This document shows, piece after piece, positions 36,704 to 45,023 of a DNA stretch of 64,000 nucleotides. Source of the DNA: Ascidiaceihabitans donghaensis (GTDB taxonomy: Bacteria; Pseudomonadota; Alphaproteobacteria; Rhodobacterales; Rhodobacteraceae); the NCBI RefSeq assembly GCF_900302465.1, contig NZ_OMOR01000002.1, forward strand, positions 1 through 64,000, given 5' to 3'. The position numbers and the translations under genes are program-made. The notes beneath the pieces were generated by a model that was not told the DNA's origin, did not search any database, and saw only the letters and a list, made by a program, of their open reading frames with translations. Position 1 is the first letter of the stretch. Each line of letters begins with the position of its first letter.

Positions 36704-37572
36704 GCGACTGCGGGACACGCGCGGTGTCTGTGATCGGGTTCATCGGGTCGGTGTTTTCGCCGTGGTACAAGTGGTCGGGGCGCAAAAACCCGCAAAACAA
36801 CGTGTGCATCAATGTGGCCACCTATGGCCCCGGCGGACGTTTCACCATGACGGATCGCGGCACCCCTGCCCTGCGCCAGACCGCGTCACGGCTTGAGGTC
36901 GGCCCGTCGTCAATGCGCTGGATCGGCGACCAGCTTGTCATAGACATCGACGAAGTGTCATCCCCCCCTCTGGTGTCGCGGGTGCGTGGCCAAATTCGTG
37001 TCACGCCTTCAGCGGTAACAGGCGTCGAATTGCCTTTGACGCCGGATGGTGCGCATGTCTGGCGCCCCTTCGCCCCAAAGTCACGCATCGAAGTCGACAT
37101 TGACCGTCCCGGCTGGAAATGGTCCGGCGAAGGCTATTTTGACGCCAACTTTGGCACCCGCGCCTTGGAAGATGATTTCAGCTATTGGACGTGGGGCCGG
37201 TATCCTACCGCAAACGGTGCCACCTGTTTTTATGACGCCACGCGGTTGGATGGTTCAGAATTGGCAGCTGGCTTTGCCTTTGAAGCTGACGGCACCGCCC
37301 GTGAAATCCCCCTGCCCCCAAAAGCCGCGATGAAGCGTAGCCTTTGGGGTGTCAAACGCGAAACACGCAGCGACGCAGGCTATGTTCCGACCCAGCACCA
37401 AAACATGCTGGACGCGCCGTTCTATTCCCGATCCGCCGTAAGGACGAAACTGGACGGTGTTGAGACAGTTGGCGTTCACGAGGCTTTGGATCTGACCCGG
37501 TTTCGCCACCCTTTGCTGAAACCAATGTTGGCTGTGCGTGTGCCCCGCAGGCGGAACTGGGTGTTTGGATAG
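36634..37572 (+). CDS. crtC: Hydroxyneurosporene synthase (acyclic carotenoid 1,2-hydratase)
   Basis: CrtC similarity begins with FNIDVCPNGYAWWYVDGLSD and continues through VFSPWYKWSGRKNPQNNVCI to the C-terminal RFRHPLLKPMLAVRVPRR. The enzyme adds water to the psi end of neurosporene/lycopene derivatives. The start is unclear: the frame opens at an ATG at 36355, but those ~93 codons are crtD sequence in another frame and do not look like protein. No ATG, GTG or TTG follows before the conserved part. A CTG at 36634 with GAGG just upstream is my best guess, giving ~312 residues. Translation is probably coupled to crtD. Confidence 0.85.
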   Translation: MERPNFNIDVCPNGYAWWYVDGLSDCGTRAVSVIGFIGSVFSPWYKWSGRKNPQNNVCINVATYGPGGRFTMTDRGTPALRQTASRLEVGPSSMRWIGDQLVIDIDEVSSPPLVSRVRGQIRVTPSAVTGVELPLTPDGAHVWRPFAPKSRIEVDIDRPGWKWSGEGYFDANFGTRALEDDFSYWTWGRYPTANGATCFYDATRLDGSELAAGFAFEADGTAREIPLPPKAAMKRSLWGVKRETRSDAGYVPTQHQNMLDAPFYSRSAVRTKLDGVETVGVHEALDLTRFRHPLLKPMLAVRVPRRRNWVFG

Positions 37573-37578
37573 GTTACA

Positions 37579-37632
37579 GGGGGCCAGCCCCCGTCTTGCA
37601 GACTCCCCAGAGGTTTACTTGGCGAGATGAAG
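37579..37632 (+). repeat. Dispersed GC-hairpin repeat between crtC and tspO
   Basis: Begins with the hairpin GGGGG-CCAG-CCCCC (37579-37592) and ends with AGGTTTACTTGGCGAGATGA directly at the tspO stop codon. It is the same pattern as 63214-63258. It fills the gap between convergent genes and could act as a terminator. Confidence 0.6.
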
Positions 37633-38094
37633 TTAGGCGGCTTGCTCAGGGTTTAGCTTCCAAACGGACGCATTCAAGGCCGCGGCAATCGTCACCCACA
37701 ACAGGTAGGGCGCAAACAACATCCCCGCCAATGTATCAACCTCCCAGAGCGCAATCATACCAAGCAATACGGCGACCCACAGCGCCCCGATGACGGCCAA
37801 CCCAAGCCGGATTTTCTGCAAACCGAAGAACACAGGTGTCCACAATGCGTTCAGCGCAATCTGGATCGACCAAAACGCCATCGCAATTCCGTTGCCTTCT
37901 GCCAGTGCCACACGGGCCCCCGCCACAGACATACATATGTAAAGCGTGATCCACGTGACCGGAAACACCCAGTCAGGCGGCGTCCAAACCGGTTTATTTA
38001 AGCCGCGATACCAAGCGCCCGGTGGAAACAGACCACCTGTTGCACCCGCGCTAAAGCACGCCACCATAAACAATGTGAAGAGAAGCCAAAACAT
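37633..38094 (-). CDS. tspO: TspO/MBR-family tryptophan-rich sensory protein
   Basis: 153 residues with five transmembrane helices and the family's aromatic motifs: TGGLFPPGAWYRGLNKPVWT, then PPDWVFPVTWITLYICMSVA, and ALNALWTPVFFGLQ. In Rhodobacter sphaeroides TspO is an outer-membrane protein that binds tetrapyrroles and modulates photosynthesis gene expression in response to oxygen. It sits 5 bp after crtB, as in that genus, so co-expression with crtIB is expected. Confidence 0.92.
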   Translation of the reverse strand: MFWLLFTLFMVACFSAGATGGLFPPGAWYRGLNKPVWTPPDWVFPVTWITLYICMSVAGARVALAEGNGIAMAFWSIQIALNALWTPVFFGLQKIRLGLAVIGALWVAVLLGMIALWEVDTLAGMLFAPYLLWVTIAAALNASVWKLNPEQAA

Positions 38095-38099
38095 AAAAG

Positions 38100-39134
38100 C
38101 TAACTAAGCGACGCAGGTGTCTGGTTCAACCCACCGCGTTCCGCGCGGCTGTGATGTTCCAGTGCGGCAAGCACGTCGAACAGCTTGTCACTGCGCGGTC
38201 TTTCGCGTGGATCGCTTGTGGCATCGACCAGAAACTGCACCTCTGGCACGGGGTTGGCATACAGCACCGCAGATCGCGGCATCACCATGCTTAATCCGCT
38301 GCGACCAACAGATTGGGCCAACCACCCCAGCTTTTGGGCTTTTGAGGTGCGGGCCCGCGCCGTGATCGAATCGTAATCCATGCGCGTCAGTTTGCCTGCG
38401 ATTCCCGCATAGATGAACCGGGCCGCGTAAATTCCCGGGCGACAGCCCACTGGCAATGCCCCCAAACCCGCTTCGGATCTATAGTACAAGCGGTTCGCTT
38501 CCATCACCAACCGCTTCACCATGGCGCGAATATCTTTCGTCGCGTGCGGATCGGCCATGAAGGCACCCACATCCACGCCAGCCTCTGCAAACCAATCGGT
38601 TGGCAGGTACAAACGCCCTTCCAGCGCATCTTCGCCCACGTCGCGCGCAATGTTCGTCAATTGCATCGCCACACCCAAATCACACGCCCGCGCCAAAGCG
38701 TCAGCGTCGCGGACCCCCATCAGCACACACATCATCGCACCAACAGCCGACGCCACGCGCGCACTGTAGTCTATTGTGCCGCTTAGGGTCTTGTACCTGC
38801 GTGCTTCCGCATCCCATGCCAATCCTTCCAATAAAGCGTCAGGCAAGGCCCGAGGCATGTCAAAATCGGCAACCACAGCCGCAAAGGCGCGGTCAGGGGC
38901 CGCGTTTTCCGGCCGTCCTTCGTAGACGCGATCCAACCGATCACGCAAACGCAAAACAGAACGCACCTTATCCGTTTTCAAATCAACTTCGTCATCGGCC
39001 AAACGGCAAAACGCGTAAAGCGCCAAGGCAGGATCACGGACCTTTTTGGGCAACAAATGTGACGCGGCATGAAAAGACAAAGACCCATGGCGAATTGCAT
39101 CACGACACTGTTCAAGATCGTCAGGTCTTATCAT
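38100..39134 (-). CDS. crtB: Phytoene synthase
   Basis: 344 residues. It condenses two GGPP to phytoene. The two Asp-rich Mg-binding motifs are in YAFCRLADDEVDLKTDK (~residue 45) and MQLTNIARDVGEDALEGRLY (~175), followed by the family sequence LPTDWFAEAGVD. Its start overlaps the crtI stop by 4 bp. Confidence 0.96.
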   Translation of the reverse strand: MIRPDDLEQCRDAIRHGSLSFHAASHLLPKKVRDPALALYAFCRLADDEVDLKTDKVRSVLRLRDRLDRVYEGRPENAAPDRAFAAVVADFDMPRALPDALLEGLAWDAEARRYKTLSGTIDYSARVASAVGAMMCVLMGVRDADALARACDLGVAMQLTNIARDVGEDALEGRLYLPTDWFAEAGVDVGAFMADPHATKDIRAMVKRLVMEANRLYYRSEAGLGALPVGCRPGIYAARFIYAGIAGKLTRMDYDSITARARTSKAQKLGWLAQSVGRSGLSMVMPRSAVLYANPVPEVQFLVDATSDPRERPRSDKLFDVLAALEHHSRAERGGLNQTPASLS

Positions 39135-40681
39135 TTCACTGTCTCCGCATCCGGCACCAATTTGCCCAGAACTTCAGCTGTCGAAATCACCCCAGGCACG
39201 CCCGCACCGGGATGCGTGCCCGCACCGACCAAATACAGACCTTTGGCTTCTTCAGACACGTTGTGGGGGCGGAACCATGCGCTTTGCAGGATGCGTGGCT
39301 CAATCGAAAAACCCGCACCATGAGGGCTAAGGTAGCGGTCGCGGAAGGTTTCCGGCGTAAAGACAACTTCGGTGCTGATCTTATCCGCCAATCCCGGCAA
39401 CAACTGATCCTCAAGCACCTGCAACATCTTCGCTTTGTACTTGGGTTCTTCGGTTTTCCAATCCACGCCACCATGGCCCAAATGCGGCACAGGGCTAAGG
39501 ACATAAAACGAATCGTCGCCATCGGGTGCCACAGACGGATCCGTGACCGAAGGGCGATGGACATAAAGGCTCATGTCGTCGGCCAATTTACCCTTCATGA
39601 AAATGTCGTCGAGCAATTCGGTGTAACGCGGTGCATTCAAAATGGTGTGGTGGCCCACATCGCCCCACATGTCGCGGGTGCCTTTGGTGCCAAAATACCA
39701 AACAAACAAAGACATCGAATAGCGGGTCTTCTTCAGCTTGGCGGGGGTCCAGCGTCGCTTCGGGACATCGGCCATCAGGCGATCATAGGTATGGCCTGCA
39801 TCGGCATTGGACACGACCACATCAGCCGCCATATCCAAGCCGGATGTCAACCGCACACCCTGCGCCTTGCCGTCATTGACCAAAATGCGATCCACTTCGG
39901 TGTCCATCAACAGCGCACCGCCCTGGTCCTCGATCACATTTGCCATTTTGCGGGCCATCTCGGCGATGCCACCCATGGCGTAATGCACACCGAATTCCTT
40001 TTCGAGATAGCTCACAAGAATATACATCGAAGTTACATGAACAGGATCACCGCCGATAAACAGTGGATGAAAACTGAAGGCCATGCGCAGCTTTTCATTT
40101 TTAAAGCGCTTGGCGGCATGGGCATACACGGATCGGTCGGCGCGTAGCATGCCAAACGTGGGCAGCACTTTGACCAGATCCCACAGTTTGTGCATGGACC
40201 GGCGGCCCAGATCCTCAAAACCGAACCAATAGCGCTTGGCGCTGTCGTTCAGGAATTTGTCAAAGCCGGCCACGTCGTCGGGCGAGATTTTCGCAACTTC
40301 GGCCCGCAACTTGTCGGTGTCTTGCTGGGCCACAAACTTGGTGCCATCGGGCCAGCGAATTTCATAGAACGGATCAAGCGCTTTCAGCGTCATATCATCA
40401 TCAAAATCACGCCCGCACACCGCCCATAGATCGCGGTACAACTGCGGCACGGTCACAATGGTCGGCCCCAGATCAAAGCGGTGCCCATCTTGCCAAATAG
40501 CACTGCCCCGCCCGCCAGGCACGTCAAGCTTGTCGATAACCGTGACGGCATACCCCTTGGCCCCAAGGCGCATCGCTGCGGCCAAACCACCAAGCCCCGC
40601 GCCAATCACAACGGCTTTGGGGCGGCGGTCACCGCTGGCATCTGCGGTGAAGGAATCGAGAGGATCAACACGTGTCATCAT
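39131..40681 (-). CDS. crtI: Phytoene desaturase
   Basis: 516 residues with the FAD-binding motif AVVIGAGLGGLAAAMRLGAK, the adjacent PGGRGSAIWQDGHRFDLGPT and the C-terminal GLYLVGAGTHPGAGVPGVIS. It carries out the successive desaturations of phytoene to neurosporene/lycopene. The start could be the first or second of two ATGs (40681 or 40678). It is the first gene of crtI-crtB-tspO and is divergent from crtA, sharing a PpsR-type site. Confidence 0.95.
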   Translation of the reverse strand: MMTRVDPLDSFTADASGDRRPKAVVIGAGLGGLAAAMRLGAKGYAVTVIDKLDVPGGRGSAIWQDGHRFDLGPTIVTVPQLYRDLWAVCGRDFDDDMTLKALDPFYEIRWPDGTKFVAQQDTDKLRAEVAKISPDDVAGFDKFLNDSAKRYWFGFEDLGRRSMHKLWDLVKVLPTFGMLRADRSVYAHAAKRFKNEKLRMAFSFHPLFIGGDPVHVTSMYILVSYLEKEFGVHYAMGGIAEMARKMANVIEDQGGALLMDTEVDRILVNDGKAQGVRLTSGLDMAADVVVSNADAGHTYDRLMADVPKRRWTPAKLKKTRYSMSLFVWYFGTKGTRDMWGDVGHHTILNAPRYTELLDDIFMKGKLADDMSLYVHRPSVTDPSVAPDGDDSFYVLSPVPHLGHGGVDWKTEEPKYKAKMLQVLEDQLLPGLADKISTEVVFTPETFRDRYLSPHGAGFSIEPRILQSAWFRPHNVSEEAKGLYLVGAGTHPGAGVPGVISTAEVLGKLVPDAETVK

Positions 40682-40697
40682 ATCCAGACGTTACATG

Positions 40698-40715
40698 TGT
40701 CTAGTTTAGTTGACA
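40698..40715. promoter_or_regulatory. PpsR/CrtJ-type site between crtI and crtA
   Basis: TGTCTAGTTTAGTTGACA, a perfect TGT-N12-ACA in the divergent gap. Its last six bases, TTGACA, form the likely -35 box of crtA. I see only one copy here. Confidence 0.72.
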
Positions 40716-40737
40716 ATTCTTTCCTGAGCCGTACCCT
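40710..40737 (+). promoter_or_regulatory. Predicted promoter of crtA-bchIDO
   Basis: TTGACA (40710-40715), 16-bp spacer, TACCCT (40732-40737). The -35 hexamer is perfect and embedded in the PpsR-type site; the -10 hexamer is weak (4/6). A transcript from here would start near 40745. Confidence 0.5.
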
Positions 40738-40773
40738 AGCTTTACGCAAAATATGCCAAACGACAGTGCAAGA

Positions 40774-41484
40774 ATGACCCAGACGATCAGCATATCCTTT
40801 TTCCGCTTTGACCGGTGGCAAGACAGGCTTTGGGCCATGTCCATGATGGTGGCGGCGCGCATGATGCTGCCGCGTGTCGAAGGAATCGGGTTCTGGAAAC
40901 TCTGCGGATCCGGTGCGGGGGAAGGCTTTGATATCGTCCCCAACCCCAGGGTTTTTGCAATACTTGCCACGTGGCCGGACGCGGAAACAGCCCGACACCA
41001 AACCAAAACCGCAGGGATTTTTGCACGCTACGTCGCACATGCCAGCGAATCCTGGTCGGTGTTTTTGAACACCACCTCTGTGCGCGGCCAATGGGCGGGA
41101 ATCGCGCCCTTCACGGCCAGCGACACGCCACAAACCGCACCTTTGGCCGTTTTGACGCGCGCCACAATCAAAACACGCAATATACTGCGCTTTTGGGGGC
41201 GGGTGCCCAACATCAGCGCTGTCATTAGCGATGATCCCAAAGTCATGTTCAAGATCGGCATCGGCGAAGCACCCCTACTGAACCAGATCACCTTTTCGGT
41301 CTGGCCCGATGCCCACAGCATGGCGGAATTTGCACGCCGCGACGGGCCTCATGCACGCGCAATTCGCAGTGTTAGAGACGAAAATTGGTTCAAGGAAGAA
41401 CTTTACGCCCGCTTCACAATCGTCGGTGATCGCGGAACGTGGGGCGGTTCCAGCCCCCTTACCCAAACAGAGAGACCCGCATGA
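40774..41484 (+). CDS. crtA: Spheroidene monooxygenase
   Basis: About 236 residues. CrtA inserts the 2-keto group that turns spheroidene into spheroidenone in the presence of O2. Characteristic stretches are ISISFFRFDRWQDRLWAMSM, then WRVW-like aromatic clusters, FGFWGRV-like LRFWGRVPNISAVISDDPKV and the heme-type C-terminal region SVWPDAHSMAEFARRDGPHA. The ATG at 40774 leaves room for a leader after the predicted promoter; the ATG at 40753 is the alternative (243 residues). The stop overlaps the bchI start (ATGA), so carotenoid oxidation and Mg chelation are in one transcript. Confidence 0.92.
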   Translation: MTQTISISFFRFDRWQDRLWAMSMMVAARMMLPRVEGIGFWKLCGSGAGEGFDIVPNPRVFAILATWPDAETARHQTKTAGIFARYVAHASESWSVFLNTTSVRGQWAGIAPFTASDTPQTAPLAVLTRATIKTRNILRFWGRVPNISAVISDDPKVMFKIGIGEAPLLNQITFSVWPDAHSMAEFARRDGPHARAIRSVRDENWFKEELYARFTIVGDRGTWGGSSPLTQTERPA

Positions 41485-42485
41485 AGACCCCCTTTCCTTT
41501 CTCGGCCATTGTGGGCCAGTCCGACATGAAACAAGCGATGATCCTGACCGCAATCGATCCCGGAATAGGCGGCGTTTTGGTGTTCGGGGATCGCGGAACT
41601 GGAAAATCTACAGCCGTACGCGCATTGGCCGCCCTGTTGCCACCCATCACAGCCATCAAAGATTGCCCCATCAACGCAGAGACGGCAGACGAATGCCCCG
41701 AATGGTCCCAAAACAGCACAACAGAGACACATTCACGCCCGACGCCCGTTGTTGATCTGCCCTTGGGGGCCTCCGAAGATCGGGTTGTGGGGGCCTTGGA
41801 TATTGAACGCGCATTAACACGTGGGGAAAAGGCCTTTGAACCCGGATTGCTGGCCCGGGCCAACCGTGGGTATTTGTATATCGACGAAGTAAACCTGTTG
41901 GAAGATCACATCGTAGACCTTCTGCTGGACGTGGCGCAGTCTGGCGAAAATGTGGTTGAGCGCGAAGGCCTTTCCATTCGCCACCCTGCCCGCTTTGTAC
42001 TGGTGGGATCGGGCAACCCGGAAGAAGGCGAATTACGACCCCAATTGCTTGACCGTTTTGGCCTTTCCGTCGAAGTCCGCTCACCGCAGGACGTCAAGGA
42101 ACGCGTTGAAGTCATCAAACGGCGCGATGCCTTTGAACGTGACACAGATGCATTTCTGAAAACCTACATCAAACAAGATGCAAAAATCCGCAAGGCCATC
42201 GTTAAGGCCAAAGCCCTGTTGCCGACTGTGACGCAAGAGGATGACATCCTGAATGATTGCGCAGCGCTTTGCATCGCACTTGGGTCTGATGGCTTGCGGG
42301 GCGAATTGACTTTGTTGCGCAGCGCCCGCGCCTTGGCTGCCTATAAAGGGCATGACACAATCACCCGCGACCATTTGCGCACAGTGGCCCCCATCGCATT
42401 GCCCCACCGTTTGCGGCGCGATCCTTTGGATGATGCAGGCTCTGCCACCCGTGTCGTGCGCACCCTCGACACCGTTCTGGCATGA
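41481..42485 (+). CDS. bchI: Magnesium chelatase subunit I
   Basis: 334-residue AAA+ ATPase: Walker A VFGDRGTGKSTAVRALAALL (~residue 37), Walker B and sensor region RGYLYIDEVNLLEDHIVDLL (~135), and arginine-finger region ERLEGL-like GNPEEGELRPQLLDRFGLSV. With BchD it forms the ATP-driven ring that helps BchH insert Mg into protoporphyrin IX. It starts within the crtA stop and overlaps bchD by 4 bp. Confidence 0.97.
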   Translation: MKTPFPFSAIVGQSDMKQAMILTAIDPGIGGVLVFGDRGTGKSTAVRALAALLPPITAIKDCPINAETADECPEWSQNSTTETHSRPTPVVDLPLGASEDRVVGALDIERALTRGEKAFEPGLLARANRGYLYIDEVNLLEDHIVDLLLDVAQSGENVVEREGLSIRHPARFVLVGSGNPEEGELRPQLLDRFGLSVEVRSPQDVKERVEVIKRRDAFERDTDAFLKTYIKQDAKIRKAIVKAKALLPTVTQEDDILNDCAALCIALGSDGLRGELTLLRSARALAAYKGHDTITRDHLRTVAPIALPHRLRRDPLDDAGSATRVVRTLDTVLA

Positions 42486-44149
42486 AAGACGCCGCCGCCA
42501 ATTGGCATCGCGCCCAGCTGGCAATGGCGCTGTTGGCCGTGGACCCTGTCGGGTTGGGTGGCGCTGTAATCCGCATGCGCGCCGGCCCTGCCCGGGACAC
42601 CGTAGTGCAGGGTCTGGCGGACATCCCATTGCCGCTCCGCAAAATTCATCCAAATATTTCGGACGAACAGCTTTTTGGCGGAATTGACATCGCGGCCACG
42701 CTGGCAACCGGCCAAGTCATTGAAACAAATGGCATAATGTCAGCGCCCTGCGCCCTATTGCTGACCATGGCAGAGCGTTGCAGCCCTGCATTGGCCGCAA
42801 AGCTGGCTTTGACCTTGGACAAACACACCCACCACTGCATTCTCGCACTCGACGAAGGGGCAGACGCCGATGAAGGCTGCCCCCCTGCCCTATCTGACCG
42901 GCTGGCATTTCATGTGGCGTTCGACGACCGCATACCAAGTGCAGCGCCACATGTCCCCGCGGGGACGCCGCAGGGTCTCGTTGCAAATGTAACCTCGACC
43001 GGCGACCAGATCGAAGCGCTGACCGCTCTTGCGTATCAGCTGGGTATCACAAGCTTACGCGCCCCCCAGTTGGCCATCAAAGCAGCCCGCGCCCACGCGG
43101 CGCTGCATGGTAGACGTTCCGTTGAGCAAACGGACCTGGACGCAAGCGTAGCCTTGGTGCTTGCCCCACGCGCCCTTCATTTGCCTGTCCCGCCAGAAGA
43201 AGAAACCGTCCAAGACACCCAACCCCAGACAGAACCTGACGGCGCCGATGATGGGAACGCCAATCATGACGTCCTGCCTGACGGCGACATGTTGGTCGAC
43301 GCGGTAAAAGCCGTTCTGCCTGCAGATGTTTTGGCAGCACTTGTCCCCGTGGGGACAACGCGCAAAGCGGCAGGATCAGGCGCAGGATTGAAGCGGGCTT
43401 CGAACCGGCGTGGTCGCCCCCTGCCCTCGCAACCCGGCAAACTGGATGGCACACACCGCATCGATCTGGTCGCAACGCTTCGCGCAGCGGCACCTTGGCA
43501 GTCAGTGCGGGCAAAGCAACGCCCCGATGCGGACGGCTTGCATATCAGGCCATCAGACATCCGGGTCAAACGCTATCAGGAACGTTCTGACAGGCTTTTG
43601 GTCTTTGCGGTAGACGCCTCGGGCTCCACAGCTGTCTCACGTCTGGGCGAAGCAAAAGGCGCGATTGAACTGTTGCTGGCACAGGCATACGCCACACGCG
43701 ACCATGTAGCGTTGATTGCCTTCAAAGGCACAAGCGCAGACGTGTTGCTGCCCCCCACCAAGTCACTTGTGCAAACAAAGAAACGGCTGGCCGCCCTACC
43801 CGGCGGAGGAGGCACGCCTTTGGCAAACGGATTGCAGGAAGCGGCTTTGATGGCTCAGGCCGGACGCGCCAAGGGCCTGACCCCCACAATTGTCCTGATC
43901 ACAGATGGTCGCGCCAATGTAGGGCTGGACGGCACGGCGGGACGGGCGCAAGCCGCAGATGATGCCCTCGCCTGTGCAGGGGTCATTCGCACAAACGGGA
44001 TACCTGCATTGGTCATCGACATGAGCAACCGGCCCGAACCACAGCTTAAACATCTGTCAGCGGCCCTTGACGGATCATACATCGCCTTGCCACGCGCCAA
44101 TGCCGAACGGCTAAGCGCCGCTGTCAACGCATCCTTGGCAGAGGTTTGA
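42482..44149 (+). CDS. bchD: Magnesium chelatase subunit D (carries two internal parS-like palindromes)
   Basis: 555 residues in three parts: an AAA+-like domain without a working Walker A (residues 1-~240), an acidic Pro-rich linker (PVPPEEETVQDTQPQTEPDG, ~240-265), and a C-terminal integrin-I/VWA domain with the MIDAS motif VDASGSTAVSRLGEAKGAIE (~378). It couples ATP use by BchI to BchH. Two copies of the 14-bp GTCCCC-GY-GGGGAC palindrome lie inside the gene and are translated as VPAGT and VPVGT. Both fall in variable loops, so they can be tolerated. Confidence 0.96.
   Translation: MKDAAANWHRAQLAMALLAVDPVGLGGAVIRMRAGPARDTVVQGLADIPLPLRKIHPNISDEQLFGGIDIAATLATGQVIETNGIMSAPCALLLTMAERCSPALAAKLALTLDKHTHHCILALDEGADADEGCPPALSDRLAFHVAFDDRIPSAAPHVPAGTPQGLVANVTSTGDQIEALTALAYQLGITSLRAPQLAIKAARAHAALHGRRSVEQTDLDASVALVLAPRALHLPVPPEEETVQDTQPQTEPDGADDGNANHDVLPDGDMLVDAVKAVLPADVLAALVPVGTTRKAAGSGAGLKRASNRRGRPLPSQPGKLDGTHRIDLVATLRAAAPWQSVRAKQRPDADGLHIRPSDIRVKRYQERSDRLLVFAVDASGSTAVSRLGEAKGAIELLLAQAYATRDHVALIAFKGTSADVLLPPTKSLVQTKKRLAALPGGGGTPLANGLQEAALMAQAGRAKGLTPTIVLITDGRANVGLDGTAGRAQAADDALACAGVIRTNGIPALVIDMSNRPEPQLKHLSAALDGSYIALPRANAERLSAAVNASLAEV
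42953..42966. repeat. parS-like palindrome 1 (in bchD)
   Basis: GTCCCCGCGGGGAC, a perfect 14-bp palindrome preceded by T and followed by G. It is one of five related sites clustered around parAB. Confidence 0.7.
43343..43356. repeat. parS-like palindrome 2 (in bchD)
   Basis: GTCCCCGTGGGGAC, with symmetrical flanks TT and AA. One central base differs from copy 1, with G-T at the centre. Confidence 0.7.
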
Positions 44150-44150
44150 T

Positions 44151-45023
44151 ATGAAGTGGCCTGTGCCCACGGACTGGCCGAATAGCGGGACGTCACGGCG
44201 CATCTTTAACGCACCGCACCGATGGCACGTACAACAAATGGGGCAGGGGCCGGTCGCTTTGCTTTTGCACGGGGCAGGGGGCAGCACACACAGTTTCGCA
44301 TGGCTTATGCCACTTTTGGCTGACCACTTCACTGTCGTGGCAATCGATCTGCCCGGGCATGGCTTTACGCAGCTTGGCGCACGGCACCGAAGCGGCCTTT
44401 CACCCATGGCCGAAGACATATCAGCCCTGTGCCAAGAACAAGGGTGGAAGCCCGACGTCATCATTGGCCATTCAGCTGGCTGCGCCCTTGCACTTGAAAT
44501 GTGCGACGCCATTTTGTCCCCGCGGGGACACATTCCCAAAGTCGTCGGCATAAACGCGGCCCTAAGCACATTCGAAGGCATCGCAGGTGTACTTTTTCCC
44601 GCGATGGCAAAAGCGCTTGCCGCCCTTCCGTTCACCGCAAAAATATTCTCCGAACTGGCAGGCAAACAAACGCGGGTTCAGTCCCTAATCGGCGGAACAG
44701 GGTCAAGCCTTGCCCCCGATCAGATCGATTTATACACACGATTGATTTCTGACCGTGACCATGTGGATGGGGCGCTGTTGATGATGTCTCAATGGTCTTT
44801 GGACGCACTGTTGGGCCGGCTACACTCAATCAGCACCCAGACACTGCTGTTGGCTGGCGCGCAAGACAAGACGGTTCCTGCGACGGTATCCGCAAACGCG
44901 GCCCATGCCTTACCCTACGCACGGTCAATGGTTCTTGAAGGGTTGGGCCACTTAGCACACGAAGAAGACCCTAATCTGGTGTTTAGAGCCATAATTGACT
45001 TTGTTGATCAGTCCGCCAGTTGA
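44151..45023 (+). CDS. bchO: BchO, alpha/beta-hydrolase of the magnesium chelatase operon
   Basis: 290 residues with the nucleophile elbow in DVIIGHSAGCALALEMCD (~residue 107), oxyanion region LLLHGAGGSTHSFAWLMPLL (~40) and catalytic His in LEGLGHLAHEEDP near the end. BchO always accompanies bchI-bchD, and its exact role in Mg-protoporphyrin formation is not established. It starts 1 bp after bchD. The 3' end overlaps the convergent parB stop by 16 bp, and a parS-like palindrome is inside the gene, showing intimate contact with the partition module. Confidence 0.93.
   Translation: MKWPVPTDWPNSGTSRRIFNAPHRWHVQQMGQGPVALLLHGAGGSTHSFAWLMPLLADHFTVVAIDLPGHGFTQLGARHRSGLSPMAEDISALCQEQGWKPDVIIGHSAGCALALEMCDAILSPRGHIPKVVGINAALSTFEGIAGVLFPAMAKALAALPFTAKIFSELAGKQTRVQSLIGGTGSSLAPDQIDLYTRLISDRDHVDGALLMMSQWSLDALLGRLHSISTQTLLLAGAQDKTVPATVSANAAHALPYARSMVLEGLGHLAHEEDPNLVFRAIIDFVDQSAS
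44516..44529. repeat. parS-like palindrome 3 (in bchO)
   Basis: GTCCCCGCGGGGAC with T and A flanks (16-bp palindrome TGTCCCCGCGGGGACA). Here it is read in a different frame (LSPRGH), so conservation is at DNA level. Confidence 0.75.

Noticed and set aside
38600-40147. 515-codon open frame on the plus strand
   Set aside because: Antisense to crtB and crtI, both clearly real.
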